Of a stretch of 64,000 nt of DNA, positions 11,621 to 24,680 are shown in pieces. The position numbers and the translations under genes are program-made. A model generated the notes under the pieces. It was not told where the DNA came from. It saw only the letters and a program-made list of their open reading frames with translations, and searched no databases. Positions within the stretch are counted from its first letter, which is position 1. The number at the start of each line of letters is the position of its first letter. The DNA comes from Hermatobates lingyangjiaoensis (taxonomy: Eukaryota; Arthropoda; Insecta; Hemiptera; Hermatobatidae): contig JAPFBL010000049.1 in assembly GCA_026182355.1 (NCBI GenBank), forward strand, positions 620,001 through 684,000, written 5' to 3'.

Positions 11621-14080
11621 AAGCTCAACTCAAGTTGTTTTAATAACAATGAACTATCTTTTCTTACGTCAGCTAATAGCTAGTGGTAAATAATAATTCT
11701 TTTCAGTTCGTCAGACAGAGAATAGAACAGATTGTCATACACCAAAAATATTGACCTAGTTTTTCATAAAACTATTTTCACGTATTATTATTTGTGCTGA
11801 CATAACAGAGGCCGCGAACGCCTGATACACACGTTTATACACGATGCTAACTACACACTTAGCCAATCACCTCTCAGTGATGCAAGTACTCTTGTCTTAC
11901 AGTTTTATATTAATTTCTGTTCAATCACCAACTGACAGTGGTTTTATTTTTTACCCGTTATTCCCCAGGTAGAGTTAAAAACTGTAAGTTAAACTTACAT
12001 AACTATTAGTATTTATATACATCTGTTAGTATTAGTATTAGTATTTGCAGCATATTATATTGGTCATTTACCTAGTCAATTTTACTTTGAGGTATTTTCC
12101 ATAATTGTGTATAGAGAGGAGTTGCTACTAGGCGATGTTAATATCTTTAAAAGAGAGAGATGGATCAAAATTACTGCCAAAGTAAGAGGGAAGAGAAATT
12201 TGCATTGCTCAATGTTGTACAACTTAATAAGTAACATTCTAATAAGTAATTACTTTTAACATAGAGGTGTATTTTTGTTTACATTTTTTGCAAGTCGCTG
12301 TTTAACGTACAAGTTAAATATTTAAATAACTATTTTTCAAATTAAATTAAATAGGAATTATAAAAGATATAGGTTAAAGAATATTGACGAACAATTCTGT
12401 AATGCATACATTAGTTATAAACCTGCTGTTATAATCATATATGAATTCAGTTCAAAGTAAAAACCTTTATGACACCATATTTCCAGCTATGGTACTCCAA
12501 AATCAAAAACAAACTTTTAATGTTGGACAACTTATATCTTAAACGCTTTTTAATTACAAATTAACAACAATTTTTTCAAATTAACGAGCATCAACCTTCT
12601 GAGAGACTCTATATGCTGACCTGTTCTAAAGTTCGATTGAATATAAACTTTATGCATTCAACCAATCTCTCACGTTATTGATATTATTTTGAAGGTGGTA
12701 TGTTGACGACATTATAGATTTCATTAAAGGTGGAAATAGATAGCTTATTGTACTTAATAAATGACACAAAAATTGTATTGAAATCATAATAGAATGTAAA
12801 GCGAATAAAGCCATAAACTACCTTTACAATAATATCAATAAATAATAACATGCCAGGAAAGCACGTTGACACAGAACATTTTTAGAAAATCGACGTACTG
12901 ATTCCGTAATTTGTACAACTTCCTTTCGCCATATGTCAAACAAATAAGTGCATTTCACTTTATGATTCACCGGTTATTTACAATGCTCTTATGAAATGAA
13001 AACAGTAATCAGGAAATAAAGACTGTAAAGTAATCGCACAAAAACAAAACAACGCTTGCTTAATTAACTTGCTAAGCAAACTGATAAATTAAAAAGAACA
13101 AATATCCTAATGAATACCGCCTTCCTACATAGCAGATCGAACATACACAAATCATAAAAGATTTTATTGCCATTTGTAGGTAGGTAGTTCATAAAAATTA
13201 CAACAGTTTCATTAAGATATAGTTTGGAAGCCAGTTTTAGAACCGAAGTCAATTCTTAACACTCAGAAAGTCACGAAGTCGGTATAACAGTTAATTGTTT
13301 GAGAAAGATTTAATAATAAGAACATTACTGATTACACTCAATAACGTAAACCCTATAATAACAAACAATATTCTTTTGCAAATATTTCTCATTTTGCGAA
13401 AAACCTCATCAAAAGTAATTATACCTTTAACTGAAAAATATCATTTATATTTTAAGGACGAATTTCAAGAAATATTCGGTTTAGAAATATACAAAATCTT
13501 AATTCATCTTTTCGTCTAAATGGAAAATTACCTACTTGGACCAAAGGTCTTGGTATAATCATATCAACGCTCACAGATATGATTCTTCACGCATAATATT
13601 TCCTTATTACATTTATGTATATTCTAGCTCCGTTATTGTAGATATACATTCTTTCTAAATTTACTTTCCTTTCCTATTCCCTGATTACCTCTCTCATCTT
13701 TTCATTAAAGTAGCTGTTTAACCTTATCATTTGTCTATCTCTCACTATTCATCAAGTAGGTACTCACTATCATTTATATTATTGATTTAACTATGATTAC
13801 TGTAGTAAAGAAATAATTTGCCTCGTTGCAATTGCATTTTTGGTGAAACCGAAAAAAGATCATTAAGTGTTTAAAACATGTTGCAATTGTTAATTTATAA
13901 ATTTTATTTGTGTGTAAACTATTGTATTTCATTTTCTATTATGAGTTAATACCAATGAGTAACTGATTGCACACCTAATGGAAATATAAACCTATAATCA
14001 AAATTGACTATACAAGAAACTGATTAAATTTTGCATTATAGGTGTATATATAAGAAGATTTCACAATAAAACATGAAATA
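11621..14080. other. AT-rich stretch, no gene seen
   Basis: The 74-codon plus frame 13295-13519 is AT-driven and unrecognised. No RNA gene, transposase or exon could be supported. Confidence 0.45.
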
Positions 14081-14084
14081 ACAT

Positions 14085-14235
14085 TCAACGTCTCAACCAC
14101 AGTAAGAAATCAGAAAACAGACTAAGATCTTTCAACAAAACAAGCAGTCTTCGTTACAGTCAGTGTCAGATTGACTCTGACGAAAACCGCTTGTTGGGTT
14201 GAATGATCTTAGCAGTTTTTCTGAATTCTTACTAT
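14085..14235. repeat. PLE family A inverted pair
   Basis: Minus copy at about 14095-14150 and plus copy at about 14175-14225 meet at a short centre. The plus copy reads CTGACGA then a hairpin whose right side is GGTTGAATGATCTTAG, so GAAA has become GAAT. It is followed by (TA)n from 14239. Confidence 0.7.
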
Positions 14236-14238
14236 TGT

Positions 14239-14278
14239 TTATATATATATATATATATATAAACTATATATATATAAA

Positions 14279-14309
<31 letters not shown>
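14239..14309. repeat. (TA)n microsatellite, interrupted
   Basis: Interrupted TA tracts lie between two PLE-derived fold-backs; open frames across this interval (14199-14588 plus, 14232-14468 minus) are produced by the repeat and the palindrome. Confidence 0.9.
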
Positions 14310-14333
14310 AATATACAAACTATATATACGAGT

Positions 14334-14483
14334 ATTCTTGACTATTATGTGTGTTGTGCAAAAACTTCTATAGTAAATTCTAATCTTCAGTTGGTCTCCA
14401 GAAACCAACCTTTTTCTGGAGACCAACTGAAGATTAGAATTTACTATAGAAGTTTTTGCACAACACACTTAATAGTCAAGAAT
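14334..14483. repeat. Fold-back with 68-bp arms
   Basis: Arms 14334-14401 and 14416-14483 are near-perfect reverse complements with a 14-nt spacer. Each arm holds CAACTGAAGATTAG on one strand. The element sits between (TA)n tracts at 14239-14309 and 14519-14551. It resembles the other PLE terminal fold-backs in size and setting, but a GAAA after the hairpin is not obvious here. Confidence 0.85.
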
Positions 14484-14517
14484 AATTTACACCAAAAACC
14501 ACTCTTGCAAAAGACCA

Positions 14518-14550
<33 letters not shown>

Positions 14551-14601
14551 ACCATGATAAACGAAAAACGCTCCGGCAGGACAAATAACAATTAAAATAA
14601 G

Positions 14602-14715
14602 CAGTGACACATAAACAGAAACACAACAAAGACTCACTTTTCAATATTTCGACCGCCATTACGGTCGAAATATTGAAAAGTGAGTCTTTGTTGTGTTTCT
14701 GTTTATGTGTCACTG
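14602..14715. repeat. Fold-back with 54-bp arms, PLE family B
   Basis: Arms 14602-14655 and 14662-14715 are reverse complements with a 6-nt spacer. Each arm carries ACGGTCGAAATATTG and a following GTGAGT, the family B terminus. The 5' part of the core (CTGANGA) has been lost at the centre of the palindrome. Confidence 0.85.
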
Positions 14716-14739
14716 TATATATATATATCCGTTCAAAAT

Positions 14740-14865
14740 TGAAGATAGGTAGCACACAAAGTGAAGAAATACACTTAAAAACTCAAATTTTCGGCCCATC
14801 CGTCTTCAGAAGAAAAGAGAAAGGACCAAGCACGTTGTATATATATATATATATATATATATATG
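14740..14865 (-). repeat. PLE family B fragment and (TA)n
   Basis: The minus strand reads CTGAAGA, one C, GG...CC, GAAA, matching the terminus in the 7173-7440 palindrome. A (TA)n tract follows at 14836-14864. Confidence 0.65.
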
Positions 14866-14884
14866 CGTGTGTCCATATGTGATT

Positions 14885-16424
14885 GTGCTTATTATAATAA
14901 TAATACGACAACAGTAATAATCGTAATTATTATTATTATTTTAATTTTTTTATACTACAATACTACTTTGTATATTCATAGTAGTTAATACTACTGTCAA
15001 TAGGCACACTCCAGTATTACTTGTACACAATCACTGTAAATAATGAGAAAGAGGTGATATCTAAAGTAGGTCATATGCTCAGAAAAAAGAAAAACAAATT
15101 TTTTCTTCACGTAAGAGGGGAGGTAGTAAAATATACAACCTACAATGGGAATATATGATCATATTTATAACAAGACAAAATACAATTTAAAAATTCTACA
15201 AACAAATTCTTACTTAATGAAACTGGTTAAATCGTCATATTGTGCAGTACTTGAGATGGTAACATTGAACAACCGGCGTCCATAAAATACTTCACCATTC
15301 TCTAATCCCTTTGTCCTTGAGTATCTATCCTACACAACTGCCAGACCACTTCAAGCAGGGCTTGACTATAGTCTTAGTCCGTAATCCCCATCCAAAAGAA
15401 AGTCCTTTCTCTTTTAAGTCTAAAATATAATCCTTATGCATGTTTAATTTTACTCACAATGGATTTTATATTGTTGTTACACTTTCTTATTTCAAAAAAC
15501 ATAAACATTAGTATTATAAGACTAAAATATTACATGATTTTGAAGATTCCTGGTTTTTGAAAGTCAACACTTGTAGGCTGAGTGGGCTTCCATATTTAAA
15601 TAAGCATTTTTAAAAATATATGTGCATGTAAATAAAATGGAATATATGTATATTTGATAATTTTATATATTTATATTATTTGATTCTCCATTTATTTTTC
15701 ATACGAATACAAAACATATTTATATAACGTAATTTTAAATATAAAATATTGCTAAAATAAAATATATCACCAGTAGCAAAGACAATTGTTTCATTCATAC
15801 TAATATAATAATCATTATAATTATTATGAATATTATTATCATTATTATTAGATACATTAAAATAGATTATTATTTTAATACGTTTTCATTTAAAAAAACC
15901 AGCAGCCGCTAAGATCACATAATCTTTTAATCTAATAGTACGAATATTTCGTTTTTCGGTATAAAAAAATGGAACAACTCAAAGACAGACCAACTCAAGG
16001 GCTAAGAGATTACTTTAGTTGCAATTGACATCATAGGTATAAGGCAGACAATTGGGCTAGAAAAGGCGGAAAATATTGATAATATTTTATCTAAATGTGA
16101 GTAAAACGTTTTGAAGAGTGTTAGAAATTTTAGAACTTAAAATCTGATGATGAATTTAGAGATGATAATGTGATGCTCAACGCAAGAGCTATGCCCCAGA
16201 GAAACAGATTTCTATAATATTCAGGCTGTCAGTTTAACAAATGCTTGTCAGATTGATTTCAAATTCTTTCTAACAGCTGATAAAACGATTATTGTCACAT
16301 TTATACAAATGACATCATTATGGATCATCTATGAGTTTCATATTATTTACTTGATAACCACTTCAAAATAAAACTAGAATCAATTGATTGTCAACAAGTA
16401 TCATACTTTATTTCCTTATACCGA
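14885..16424. other. AT-rich stretch, no gene seen
   Basis: Short ATT/TAA runs near 14895-14940 and 15805-15850. No supported gene. Confidence 0.45.
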
Positions 16425-17490
16425 AGTACGGTGCAGGCTACTCCACATTTTTACTACTATAAGTAAAGTAAAAATCTGCTACAAATTATATAGTGGTCAA
16501 TAAAAAAAATTGATCTCGAGATTTTGACCTATTTACATATTTTGAGGTCCTCAAAGTGGTTTTATGAAGTCGATGATGTCTGTGTGCGTGTGTGGGTGAG
16601 CAGGTGTTCATCCAAAAGTCTGTGTGCACGCTACAGCCCAGTCTTTGATGGATCAAATTAATATTTTACACAAAAAATTGGCCTCTTCGTGTAGATGTGC
16701 ACTTTTGTTTGGGAGTAATTATGCATGATGGGAAAGTCATATTTTTCTTAAAATGTTTTTTTAGACATTTTTTTTTCTCCTAAACTACTACCTCTTGAGT
16801 CTTGAAATTTTGACATTATCATAAAAACGACAATGGCAATAACTGAAAAAATTTCAGATTCTTAAAACAACCAGAAATTGTTTTTTTTTCATAAATTTAA
16901 AAACTTTGACTTATGATTGAATCTGAAAGATTGTGAGGAGAATACAAGCCATAACATTCGACGGATCAAAATTAATACATGCCTAAAAATAGTTCATTAT
17001 GTAGCGGATGAGCTGAGGTAGTTTTACCCTAAAGAGCAATAAAACTTTAACAAAAAATGAATCTGAAAATTAGCAATTTATGAAAAAAAATCGAGATATT
17101 TGAATTATCGCAAACAGAAATAAAGCTATAAAAATTTAATATTAATCCTTGCTTAAGAACCTGTTATAATTGTCCGACGCAATTATATTTATTTACATTG
17201 TTGACATTGGCTACGATATTTTGTCGGTAAATCAAGTGAAATAAATTGAAGTTTAGCGGTTTAATAAAAAAAATTTAAAATGGTTTAATGACTTAACATG
17301 AGATGTTTGAAGAATAAAATTTATACATGTAATACATCAACGCTAATCAAATATAAATTTCTTATGCTTTCCATCGTTGATGGATTTGTCAAACAAAATG
17401 TTCAAATCAATCTATACGTTGCACCATTAAGCAAAACTTAAATCATTCTAACGTAGCACAATCAGTTATTATTTGATATTTACTCATTGT
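16425..17490 (+). repeat. R1 repeat, copy 2
   Basis: Begins with GTGCAGGCTACTCCAC, which matches the hairpin terminus of other R1 copies, followed at once by ACTATAAGTAAAG, the opposite R1 end. This junction looks like the tail of one element abutting the head of the next. Downstream come the shared TTTTGAGGTCC block, a GT-rich run at 16577-16605, GATGGATCAAATTAATATTT, and the block TACAAGCCATAACATTCGAC at 16945-16965. The right part (17280-17460) is homologous to 27060-27260, so the family extends at least 1 kb from this end. Confidence 0.6.
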
Positions 17491-17544
17491 AGGGTAAGAA
17501 GCTAATGAAATGGTCTCCACATATAAAAATTTAATCGTATAAAC

Positions 17545-17580
17545 AACACGTTTCGAACACGTAGTGTTCTTCCTCAGGCA
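17545..17580 (-). ncRNA. Hammerhead-like PLE terminal motif, family C
   Basis: On the minus strand CTGAGGA is followed by one A, a perfect 6-bp hairpin GAACAC/GTGTTC with loop TAC, then GAAA and CGTGTTG. This is the cleanest hairpin of the motif class described for this window. No coding sequence is attached. Catalytic activity is not implied: there is one extra base between the first core strand and the hairpin compared with a canonical hammerhead. Confidence 0.5.
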
Positions 17581-18226
17581 TTAACTAAAAGATACAATGT
17601 CATCAGAAAGTTATCTATAGTACAAAGTAAATATAGTAAGTATAGTAAATATAGTATATATAGCAAATAAAAATAAAATAAAATAAGGAAAAGAGTACGA
17701 ACCTAAGGGTGAATGACTGGGGTACAACTGACTTAATAGGATGAACGTGGGTGAGGGTATGGGGTGTACATTTCTTTGTTACTTTTTTTTCTTCCTTAAT
17801 GTTTAGGCTGAGCGTTTACCTTTTTATATGTGGAGACCATTTCATTACCTTTTTACTCTATAAACTTAAATCAGATGTAGATTTCCTTGTGTTAATGAAT
17901 CATATTATCTTTGGCTATTACCGAATTATGTGGATTACGCTATTTCCACTTAAAATTTACACTGATGTTTCCTTGTTCTTGGCCTGCTTCAAGTCTTTTG
18001 CATATCGTTTCCCGTTGAATAACTCTTAATCGAAATATTTATTGCCAGAAATGTTAGATTATCTTCTGTTCTATAACAAATTGTCAGATTCATTGAGAGC
18101 AGTTGGACAACTTGGATCAAATTTGATAGACAAAGAACAAGTACAAGAAAAAACAGGGCAAAAAATTTGTAAAATACCAATTATTTACAAATACAAATAC
18201 TACAAATGATCTAGTTTTGTCAATCT

Positions 18227-18497
18227 AGGGGGCCAGGTTAGCTCAGTGGTTAACGTGCTCACCTCTGAACTGATTGGACCGGGGTTTGATCCCCACCTAA
18301 CCCTCGATTTATTCATGCAAGAGGTAAGTAAATCTGAGCACGTCATCCCTCGGAGAAGGACGTTAAACCGTCGGTCCCGAGCCTGAACGATGTCAGGTAC
18401 TCGTTAAAGATCCCTACTTTAAATACACTTGAGTTAGGTAAAATTTAGGACTCCCACTGTGGAATCAATCTTCATTGTGTTGTATCACAATGAATGA
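18227..18497 (+). repeat. tRNA-derived SINE, copy 2 (best preserved)
   Basis: The head has a clear A box (TTAGCTCAGTGGTTAA) and B box (GGTTTGATCC at 18283-18292), spaced as in a tRNA, but the head cannot fold as an intact tRNA gene with acceptor stem and continues into a non-tRNA body (GAGCACGTCATCCCTCGG and so on) and a tail at about 18470 with ATCACAATGAATGAATAG. Related copies are on the minus strand at 983-1250, 42668-42988 and 49132-49350. Confidence 0.9.
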
Positions 18498-18517
18498 ATA
18501 GCTTCATTTAAAGTAAA

Positions 18518-18521
<4 letters not shown>

Positions 18522-18558
<37 letters not shown>

Positions 18559-18567
18559 TATATATAT
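18522..18567. repeat. (TA)n microsatellite
   Basis: TA tract between the SINE and the following fold-back. Confidence 0.9.
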
Positions 18568-18605
18568 TGGTGTAAATCAGCAGTAAATCTTCTTGTATGA
18601 AAATA

Positions 18606-18738
18606 TTGTTAAAAGTAGCAGCAGCTTCTGCTCTCACGATTTTTGAGCTGGTGAACCACCAGATAGAAGAATCGCCCGCAAGATCGAGGCCACCAGCTCA
18701 AAAATTGTGAGAGCAGAAGCTGCTGCTACTTTTAACAA
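18606..18738. repeat. Fold-back with 48-bp arms
   Basis: Arms 18606-18653 and 18691-18738 are near-perfect reverse complements around a 37-nt spacer and are bracketed by (TA)n at 18522-18567 and 18741-18762. A diverged single arm occurs at about 53355-53395, also just after (TA)n, so the sequence is a dispersed family. Confidence 0.8.
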
Positions 18739-18764
18739 AATATATATATATATATATATATACA

Positions 18765-18900
18765 CTTTAACACATAGAAAAGAACACAGAAAGACACTAC
18801 AGAACTCACTTCGATATTTCGACATCCGTCGTCATCGGGAAGAAGTGCGAAGTACTCGCGTTGAGAAGCAAACTGCTACTCATAATAGTATAAGTTAATA
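18765..18900 (-). repeat. PLE family B terminus
   Basis: The minus strand contains CCGATGA, one C, GAC hairpin GTC, GAAA, then GAAGTGAGT and a trailer ending at (TA)n (18741-18762). It closely matches 41128-41205. Confidence 0.75.
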
Positions 18901-19379
18901 GTATATATATATATGCAGAATTATCATAATACAAACACGTGACTATATAACCAAGGAAATCACTACTAAAGGTAGTGAAAGAAACAAAAAAAAATGTAAG
19001 TGCTTTCAAGTGTGCTCCATACTCAGTTCACAGAAAACTTGTGTTCTCAGCAAAACCAGGTACACTCGAAAGCGGCCAGTAATTTTTTTTTTTTTTTACT
19101 TTTATGACTTTTGATAGTGTTACTTGGTTTACTTTACATATATAGCAAAATCTTCAATCTCTAAAACACAAAAAGGAGACAAGCAATCACAATTTTCAAT
19201 AATTTTTGTCTACCACCATCTTCAGGAAAAATTATGAATACAAAAACGAAAGAAATTAATATGTCCGTTTCATAGTTATTACTAGATGTATGATGAATAA
19301 AAGATCTGGCATAAATTTTACATTGGGTTAGGCAGTTTATTAAGGATAATTGGCAGTAATGGAACTTAAGCAATGATAA

Positions 19380-22300
19380 AAGTTGGCCTAAGCCCTACAT
19401 CTGTCGATATTGAGGAAAATGTAGCGTTTTTATACTCTTATCTGTAGTAAATGTAAAATCCCTGGTTCTCCATAGATTTCTAAAAGAATTACTGCTGAAT
19501 CGGGTGTTTCAACATCGTATGTGCGTGACATTATTAAAAGTGACCCTCAACTGAAACTATTACCAGATTAAACTGACCACATCATAAAGTTATTCCAACA
19601 GAGATGATTTACAATCCTAAAGAGTGTGTTACACGTTTTACCGAAAACTTAGAATAAATATTGTTCGAAAAAATAAAATCATTCATGAATTTTCCTAAGA
19701 AATCTTATGACAACAGAGTATCTTTTAATGAGAGGAATGTTTTAAAAAAAAAATAACGGAATATACAATGCTGTTAACGTTATTTTTTTTGGGTATTAAG
19801 TTTTTTTTTTTTTGGTTAAGGGAAATAGAAAAATATTGTACTGGTTCTTTCTTTTTTTTAATCCTATTATTGGAGACATAATATTGATGTTCAATATTAT
19901 GTTCTGTCTATAATAAAAAAGTATACCAACAATTAAAACTAATAATTAAGACTATTTTTCTCAGTATTAAGAACGAAGACACATCCTACTAAATATTGAA
20001 AACTTCTATATCTGAATGCTAAAAACCAAAAAATTAACTATAACAGGTCGGACCTTAACTTAATCAGTTAGCAATAAAATTTTGGGAACCGTACACCGAA
20101 AACGATACAAATATAAAATTAGACGTACAACTCATTTAAAAAAAAATTGTTTTTAAAAAAGTACCGACTAATTCAGAATAAAAAAAGTAATTAAATATTT
20201 TTTTAGAAAACACGGAATAGTACGTAAATTATGAAAACACTTTGAGCAATATTTTTGTGAAATGTTTGTTATAACCACAAACATCGTTTTAGATATTTAA
20301 GGAAAAATATGAAAAAAGAAAATTAAAAACAAAACAATAAATAACTCAATGCTATTTATGTAAGTGGTTTTTATTTTCTTCAAAATGTTTCGTCAATAGA
20401 CATCTACTCAATTAAACTCTATGGTAAATTTAATTTCATTATGTTGGAAAATATGTGACAAATAAATACTTAAAAAGGCTTGTTATTCGGTCTACACTTT
20501 ATTTTGAAATATTTTTACAATAATATGAAAATATTATAAATACACTCTTTCGTCTTGGGATTGTTCCAATGATATGTATTGAATGCCAATATTTATTTAC
20601 ACACAACAAATAACTTGAATTACATTAATAATATGTCTATTATTACCCTTAAAAATTCGTTCGTAACATTAGAATTTGCAGATTCATTGTCACAATTAGA
20701 ATTGATCATCTTTCTCTTAAAAATTCTTGTCATGTAGGTAGATTAGTAATGTTATTTTATGGTTTGCGTAATATATTAGTAGTAAAAATGTCTTAGTTCT
20801 TAAACATATGCTTAGCATGCTTTTAATTTCAAAAGATACAGCACAGAGAAATTAATCAATAGCACACAGATAAGTGTACTTTAAAATTCTTCCTTGAAAA
20901 GAAACCAAATTGAATAAAAAAAAAAATTAGTTATTCCTTAAGTCAGTTTGTGATGATAAGTTAATAATTGAGAATAAAAAGTAATTGATAATTATTATGA
21001 AGTTACAAGAAATCAAAAGAAATGAACGTGTATTGAATTTCAATCAATAAGTAAGAAAATAATAATGGATAATTAATAGTTATAAAACGTAAAAAACAAA
21101 AGAAAAAAGCCAAAGTATAGTATTGCATGTTATATCTAAGCCGGTTGTTGTTAATCCGGAAGGAACTTGCAACATAATTTGTAATTCAATCAAATAAGGC
21201 TATCGCTCAAATATTAAGTACAATCATTGAGCAAAGAAGCCATGTTACACTAAACATTAACAAGAATTTTAAAAAAATATATTTATGTCAAATCACGATA
21301 AAATATATTTCAATTGTTCATTTAATTTTTAAGTGATATGATAAATTATATTTATATTAAAATTTTACAAATAAATTTATATTTATATGGATATTTGAAC
21401 ATAAATTAGAAAAAGAAGATATATTTGTATCGGAATTTTGAAAATAATTAATATTTATAACCGTACTGCTAAACACGCCTGTCTTATAGTTAGAAATAAA
21501 AATGTTCTTTGTCACCTACATGATAGTATTTCAGTTAAAAAGGGTTTAATTTTGTTGGTTCTAATAAAACAATACTATTTTAGATAAATTAACTATAACT
21601 AAAGGCAATACATGAAAAAATAATAATTATTTACTGCTATAATAAACAGATATTACGAGCTACCATATTCCACCATCTAGAGGTCTCTACAAGACTAGTT
21701 TAGACTTAACCAATCCCTCCACCCCGAGAAAAACACCTTTCAACTTAAATCTTATACCAGCCTCAAACAAATCACCTTCAATCAACACTAAAATGGTCTT
21801 ACTTTTATTTCCCATTAAATTCATATTTATAAAAGTAAAATATATTGCATCAGAAGTCATTAATAATCATATATTAATTTGAAGCAAAGACATTTCACAA
21901 CTACCTTCCATGTAAGGGATTTATACACATCACTTTTTTATTTTTAGTTACTTTAATAAATATAAATTGAAATAAATAAAAATTGATTGATGTTCTGTTG
22001 CTTTATTCATACTTTTCGTCTCGAAATTGTATCTAAAATTAAATTTGTACCCACACGAACGAACATAAGTGCATAAACAACTATTTGAAAGACTGAAGCG
22101 AAATTATGATCTACATCAAGAATAGTTTTTACCAAAGTTACAAGCAGAATATGTTCTCTAAGGATACAATTTTATTTTAAAAAATACTAAAACTTTAAGA
22201 AACCAATAATTCTAGTTTCTCCTTAAATTTTCAAATTATTCTTTAAACACTGAGTTGTTTTTTACATGTTTGATGAGTTAACTTTATTTAATATATATAT

Positions 22301-22550
22301 TATTTTGAGTCAAGTAAACATTAACTCACGTAGCCATTTAAAAGGAATAGATCAACTGAAGAACATAAACAATGGACTCATGTTTGCAATTTTTAATGAG
22401 AAACAAAGCTGAATGCAGTGAACATGGAAAGCAGTGAGATACAGAGCATAAAAACTTGAAATGTGATGTTGCTGTTTTACCACTGTATGTAATATTGAGT
22501 ATTTTTTGTGCAGAAAATGTTGAATAGTATTGCTCATAGGTGGATTGAAT
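19380..22550. other. AT-rich stretch, no gene seen
   Basis: A short segment at about 19480-19560 (plus) reads RITAESGVSTSYVRDIIKSD, weakly like the helix-turn-helix of a Tc1/mariner transposase, but it is too short to call. The rest shows no supported gene. Confidence 0.4.
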
Positions 22551-22559
22551 GAAAGATTA

Positions 22560-22890
22560 TCTTTGACGAAAGGTGGTGTCAAGAGGGAAGGTACGTACTG
22601 AGGGGATCGGCGAAGTCTAAGCAGTATCAGGCGAAGCCTGGCAAGAGGCCCGTGGCGAGCCAACTTTTCCTACACTAAAACTATCTGTAGTGAAGGCTCA
22701 TACTAACGGCAGATGTTGTTTCCGGCTGGAAGATGTTGAGGGAGACGGCTGCGCTCGGAGCCTGGCCGTCACTGCTAACATCGACTCTCTCCGCCAACGC
22801 CGATCGAACCCTTACCCCCACCCTTGCACAGTGGCCTCGACCTCAAAACAACCCTCTCTTCGCTGTACATACACACATGCATACATTTGT
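22560..22890. other. Isolated GC-rich island with open frames on both strands
   Basis: This stretch is visibly GC-rich with several CpGs (for example GGCTGCGCTCGGAGCC, CCGCCAACGCCGATCG) inside AT-rich DNA. A plus-strand frame is open from about 22612 to 22938 without a good ATG, and a minus-strand frame is open over 22352-22663. Neither translation resembles a family I know. It could be a 5' exon with promoter of an unseen gene, or a captured fragment. I infer possible function only from composition. Confidence 0.4.
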
Positions 22891-22939
22891 AAAAAAATAA
22901 TTAAGAAACCAATCAACAACAACGTAGTATCCTCCTAGA

Positions 22940-24290
22940 ACTTTAGGACATGGATATTTTAACTTGAAAATCATAAATTACATTTCATACCTCAAGATAT
23001 TAAATTATATTATAAGTTTGTTCCATTTTCTACTAATAATAAGATATAGCAAATTCCTATATGGCTTTTTAAGAGAATATTCGACAGACTAAGGAAATCC
23101 TTCAAACCTCTTGGCCATTAATGAAAAGGTATTGATTGAATTAATATACCACCCATCTTTAATCTAAATATATGTATCAATGAGTACTGGCGCTCCATAA
23201 ATAAATGAACCACTGAAACATCTTATAACCCATAAAAAGTACTTAACAATTTTAGAAAAAAGGAGAAACAAATGGTTCAAGGATGATATGCAATCGAGAT
23301 CCTAAAATTCTATAATACTTGAAGTAGTACATAAAGATTTTCAGTAACTAAAATAAAAACTACCTATAGGAGTCAAAAGAAAATAAATAATTTATCTATA
23401 TGTTATGTAAAAAAACTAAAATTGAGCAGTTCATAAGTTCTTGAGATTACATCATTACTGAAGTATTTAACGCAGAGACATATTTTATGAAATCGGCAAG
23501 AAAGTTTAAAAGTTTTACCAATTACGCTTGTGGATTTCATGTGCTGTGGGGCATTTTCATTTAGCAACCCACTGTTTGAAGTTATAAATAAAGAAGATTT
23601 ATGTTTTTTTTTACTTTGTTTAGAACTAGTGTTCTTAATTTGTTTTTTCTGCTTTTATTAAAAAAGACTATTAATTATAGCCTTTTTAATTAATTAAAAA
23701 CGAATAATTAAGTAAACATTTACTATTAAATTTGCACAATCCATTTCATTTAAGACGAATTACAGCATCTAATTAATAATTAATACATCGAATACAATAT
23801 ATTCATCTATGTGCATCAACAAAGGAAAACTGCAACATGCTACAGTAGTTTTTCTAAAAATGTAGTTTTATTTTGCTTGTGCTTACACTTCTCTACGACA
23901 TGTAATCAAAGTTTGGGAAATAATTCACTCTCGGCCTCATACAAGAACTTACTAAATTGTAGCTACAATTTGATTTAGATAGTTTCAGACCTCGACTTCC
24001 TCAAGATAAGGATCGATTGATGATAACAATGTCACGATGAAGGATTCTGTATGGATAAACGAGAACAGAAGTTCCTAAATCAGGAGTCAGGACTACAAGT
24101 GAGATTTGAATGCACATTATGTGGTATCACAAACACGACATGGTGTCGGTGATGTGGCTAAGGTATTCGCAGAGAATGGCACTACAAAACATCCAAGCTG
24201 GGATAACGAGATATATTCAAATGTTTATATCGTTATAGTTACAAGTACCAAATTATTACATTATAGTCATAAGTACTGTCAGTGAAAGAA
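22940..24290. other. AT-rich stretch, no gene seen
   Basis: The less AT-rich part 24000-24210 has no readable open frame of note. Confidence 0.45.
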
Positions 24291-24514
24291 AAATCTGGTG
24301 TAGTCTGCACTGAACTTTACTATAAGTAAACTTAATATCAAACTATTGGGTATATAATATATAATGTTCTATTTAAGTATCATATAAATGTCTAAATGGG
24401 AGACGTTATTATACCTTCATTCTTGTAGGTACTACAGATAGTGATTGATCCACTTATCAATATACATTTAATTTTGTATATCACACCCCTAATTCATATA
24501 ATATCATTAATAAA

Positions 24515-24680
24515 AAGATTTCACATAAACACGCGAAATAACAAGCAATGATCAAACCACAATATGAAAATGGGAAAACAAGACTAAGATCTTTTACCGT
24601 AACAAACGGTATTCGTCAGAGTCAAAAACCCAACTGATCTTAGCCTTGTTTTCCCATTTTCATATTGTGGTTTGATCATA
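24515..24680. mobile_element. PLE family A fold-back inserted in R1
   Basis: Left copy (minus, TTTCACATAAACACGCGAAA to the core at about 24590-24625) and right copy (plus, ending TTGTGGTTTGATCA) are reverse complements. ATAATATCATTA occurs on both sides (about 24498-24509 and 24678-24689), which is a plausible target-site duplication, and the R1 sequence resumes after it. This shows that the family A termini moved as a compact unit. Confidence 0.7.

Noticed and set aside
14199..14882. Open frames of 78-129 codons
   Set aside because: They consist of (TA)n translated as Ile-Tyr repeats and mirrored palindrome arms.
18227..18300. Possible functional tRNA gene with A and B boxes
   Set aside because: The acceptor stem does not close, the sequence continues into a shared non-tRNA body, and copies are dispersed, so it is a SINE head.
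19460..19580. Tc1/mariner helix-turn-helix-like segment
   Set aside because: Only about 20 residues of weak resemblance, no termini and no catalytic block.
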